DNA from: Campylobacteraceae bacterium | GTDB taxonomy: Bacteria; Campylobacterota; Campylobacteria; Campylobacterales; Sulfurovaceae | DNA length: 13,990 bases | Assembly (NCBI GenBank): GCA_027056615.1 | Contig: JALUKJ010000092.1 | Location: forward strand, 1 to 13,990 | Reading direction: 5' to 3' | Part shown: positions 13,962-13,990 of the stretch, piece after piece | Layout of the letters: each line of letters opens with the position of its first letter | How positions within the stretch are numbered: position 1 is the first letter of the stretch | Position numbers and translations under genes: made by a program | The notes under the pieces: generated by a model | What the model saw: the letters and a program-made list of their open reading frames with translations, nothing else | What the model was told of the DNA's origin: nothing | Database searches by the model: none

Positions 13962-13990
13962 ATGTATTCAATAGGAAAATTTGCAAAAAT
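13962..13990 (+). CDS. tnpA: IS607-family transposase TnpA (serine recombinase), 5' fragment
   Basis: The nine codons present read MYSIGKFAK and run off the window. This is the start of the MerR-like helix-turn-helix with which IS607 TnpA proteins begin, before their serine-recombinase catalytic domain. There is no Shine-Dalgarno sequence in front, and the -10 box is six bases away, so the message may be leaderless. The identification depends on a very short peptide but agrees with the interrupted gene beside it. Confidence 0.65.

Larger units (their letters stand above)
13804..13990 (+). mobile_element. Left end of an IS607-family insertion sequence, partial
   Basis: From the break in the RND gene to the window end the DNA is very AT-rich and non-coding for about 155 bases, then tnpA starts. 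IS607 elements carry tnpA (a serine recombinase with a MerR-like DNA-binding domain) followed by tnpB, and insert at GG without long target duplications. The junction here falls at GGG on the minus strand, which fits. The exact boundary cannot be set without an empty site or the other end of this copy. Confidence 0.7.

Overview
The window is AT-rich DNA from a Campylobacterota (epsilonproteobacterial) chromosome. The best evidence is the order tolA-tolB-pal-cpoB-slyD, which matches the arrangement I know from Campylobacter jejuni. The YebC type beginning MGRAFEYRK, the short DksA/TraR protein and the TGnTATAAT-type promoters with poor -35 boxes also fit. A free-living relative of Sulfurimonas, Sulfurovum or Arcobacter is more likely than a host-restricted species, but the genus cannot be fixed from this sequence.

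Layout. Positions 1-190 hold the right end of a TnpB-type insertion sequence: a string of hairpins that looks like the 3' part of an omega (guide) RNA. A minus-strand HD-domain nucleotidase-like gene follows (265-1917). Divergent from it is a plus-strand pair, a DksA/TraR-type zinc finger and yebC, closed by a good terminator at 3211-3254. From 3243 to 8995 everything is on the minus strand: a DEAD-box RNA helicase, a SlyD-type prolyl isomerase, and the envelope genes cpoB, pal, tolB and tolA. A lone plus-strand DUF302 protein (9179-9772) is divergent from tolA. A second minus-strand operon runs from 13556 down to 9862: small membrane protein, two-transmembrane RCK potassium channel-like protein, YqiA-like esterase, MoxR-type AAA+ ATPase. 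Upstream of it is the last 68 or so codons of a heavy-metal RND efflux pump gene. That gene is cut near 13804-13808 by the left end of an IS607-family element, whose tnpA begins at 13962 and runs off the window.

How the genes work together. TolA, TolB, Pal and CpoB belong to the Tol-Pal envelope machine, but tolQ and tolR, expected upstream of tolA, are absent here. DksA/TraR and YebC both act on gene expression. The channel operon is an accessory membrane set that probably kept its own promoter despite the neighbouring IS insertion.

Most notable points: (1) an omega-RNA-like IS end on the left and an IS607 left end on the right, both in plus orientation; (2) the IS607 element breaking a metal-efflux gene; (3) a DEAD-box helicase whose natural start position reads ATC instead of ATG; (4) a 113-bp element of two inverted, arm-compensated hairpins between slyD and the helicase gene; (5) a Tol operon without its motor genes. 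I see no tRNA, rRNA or CRISPR array.
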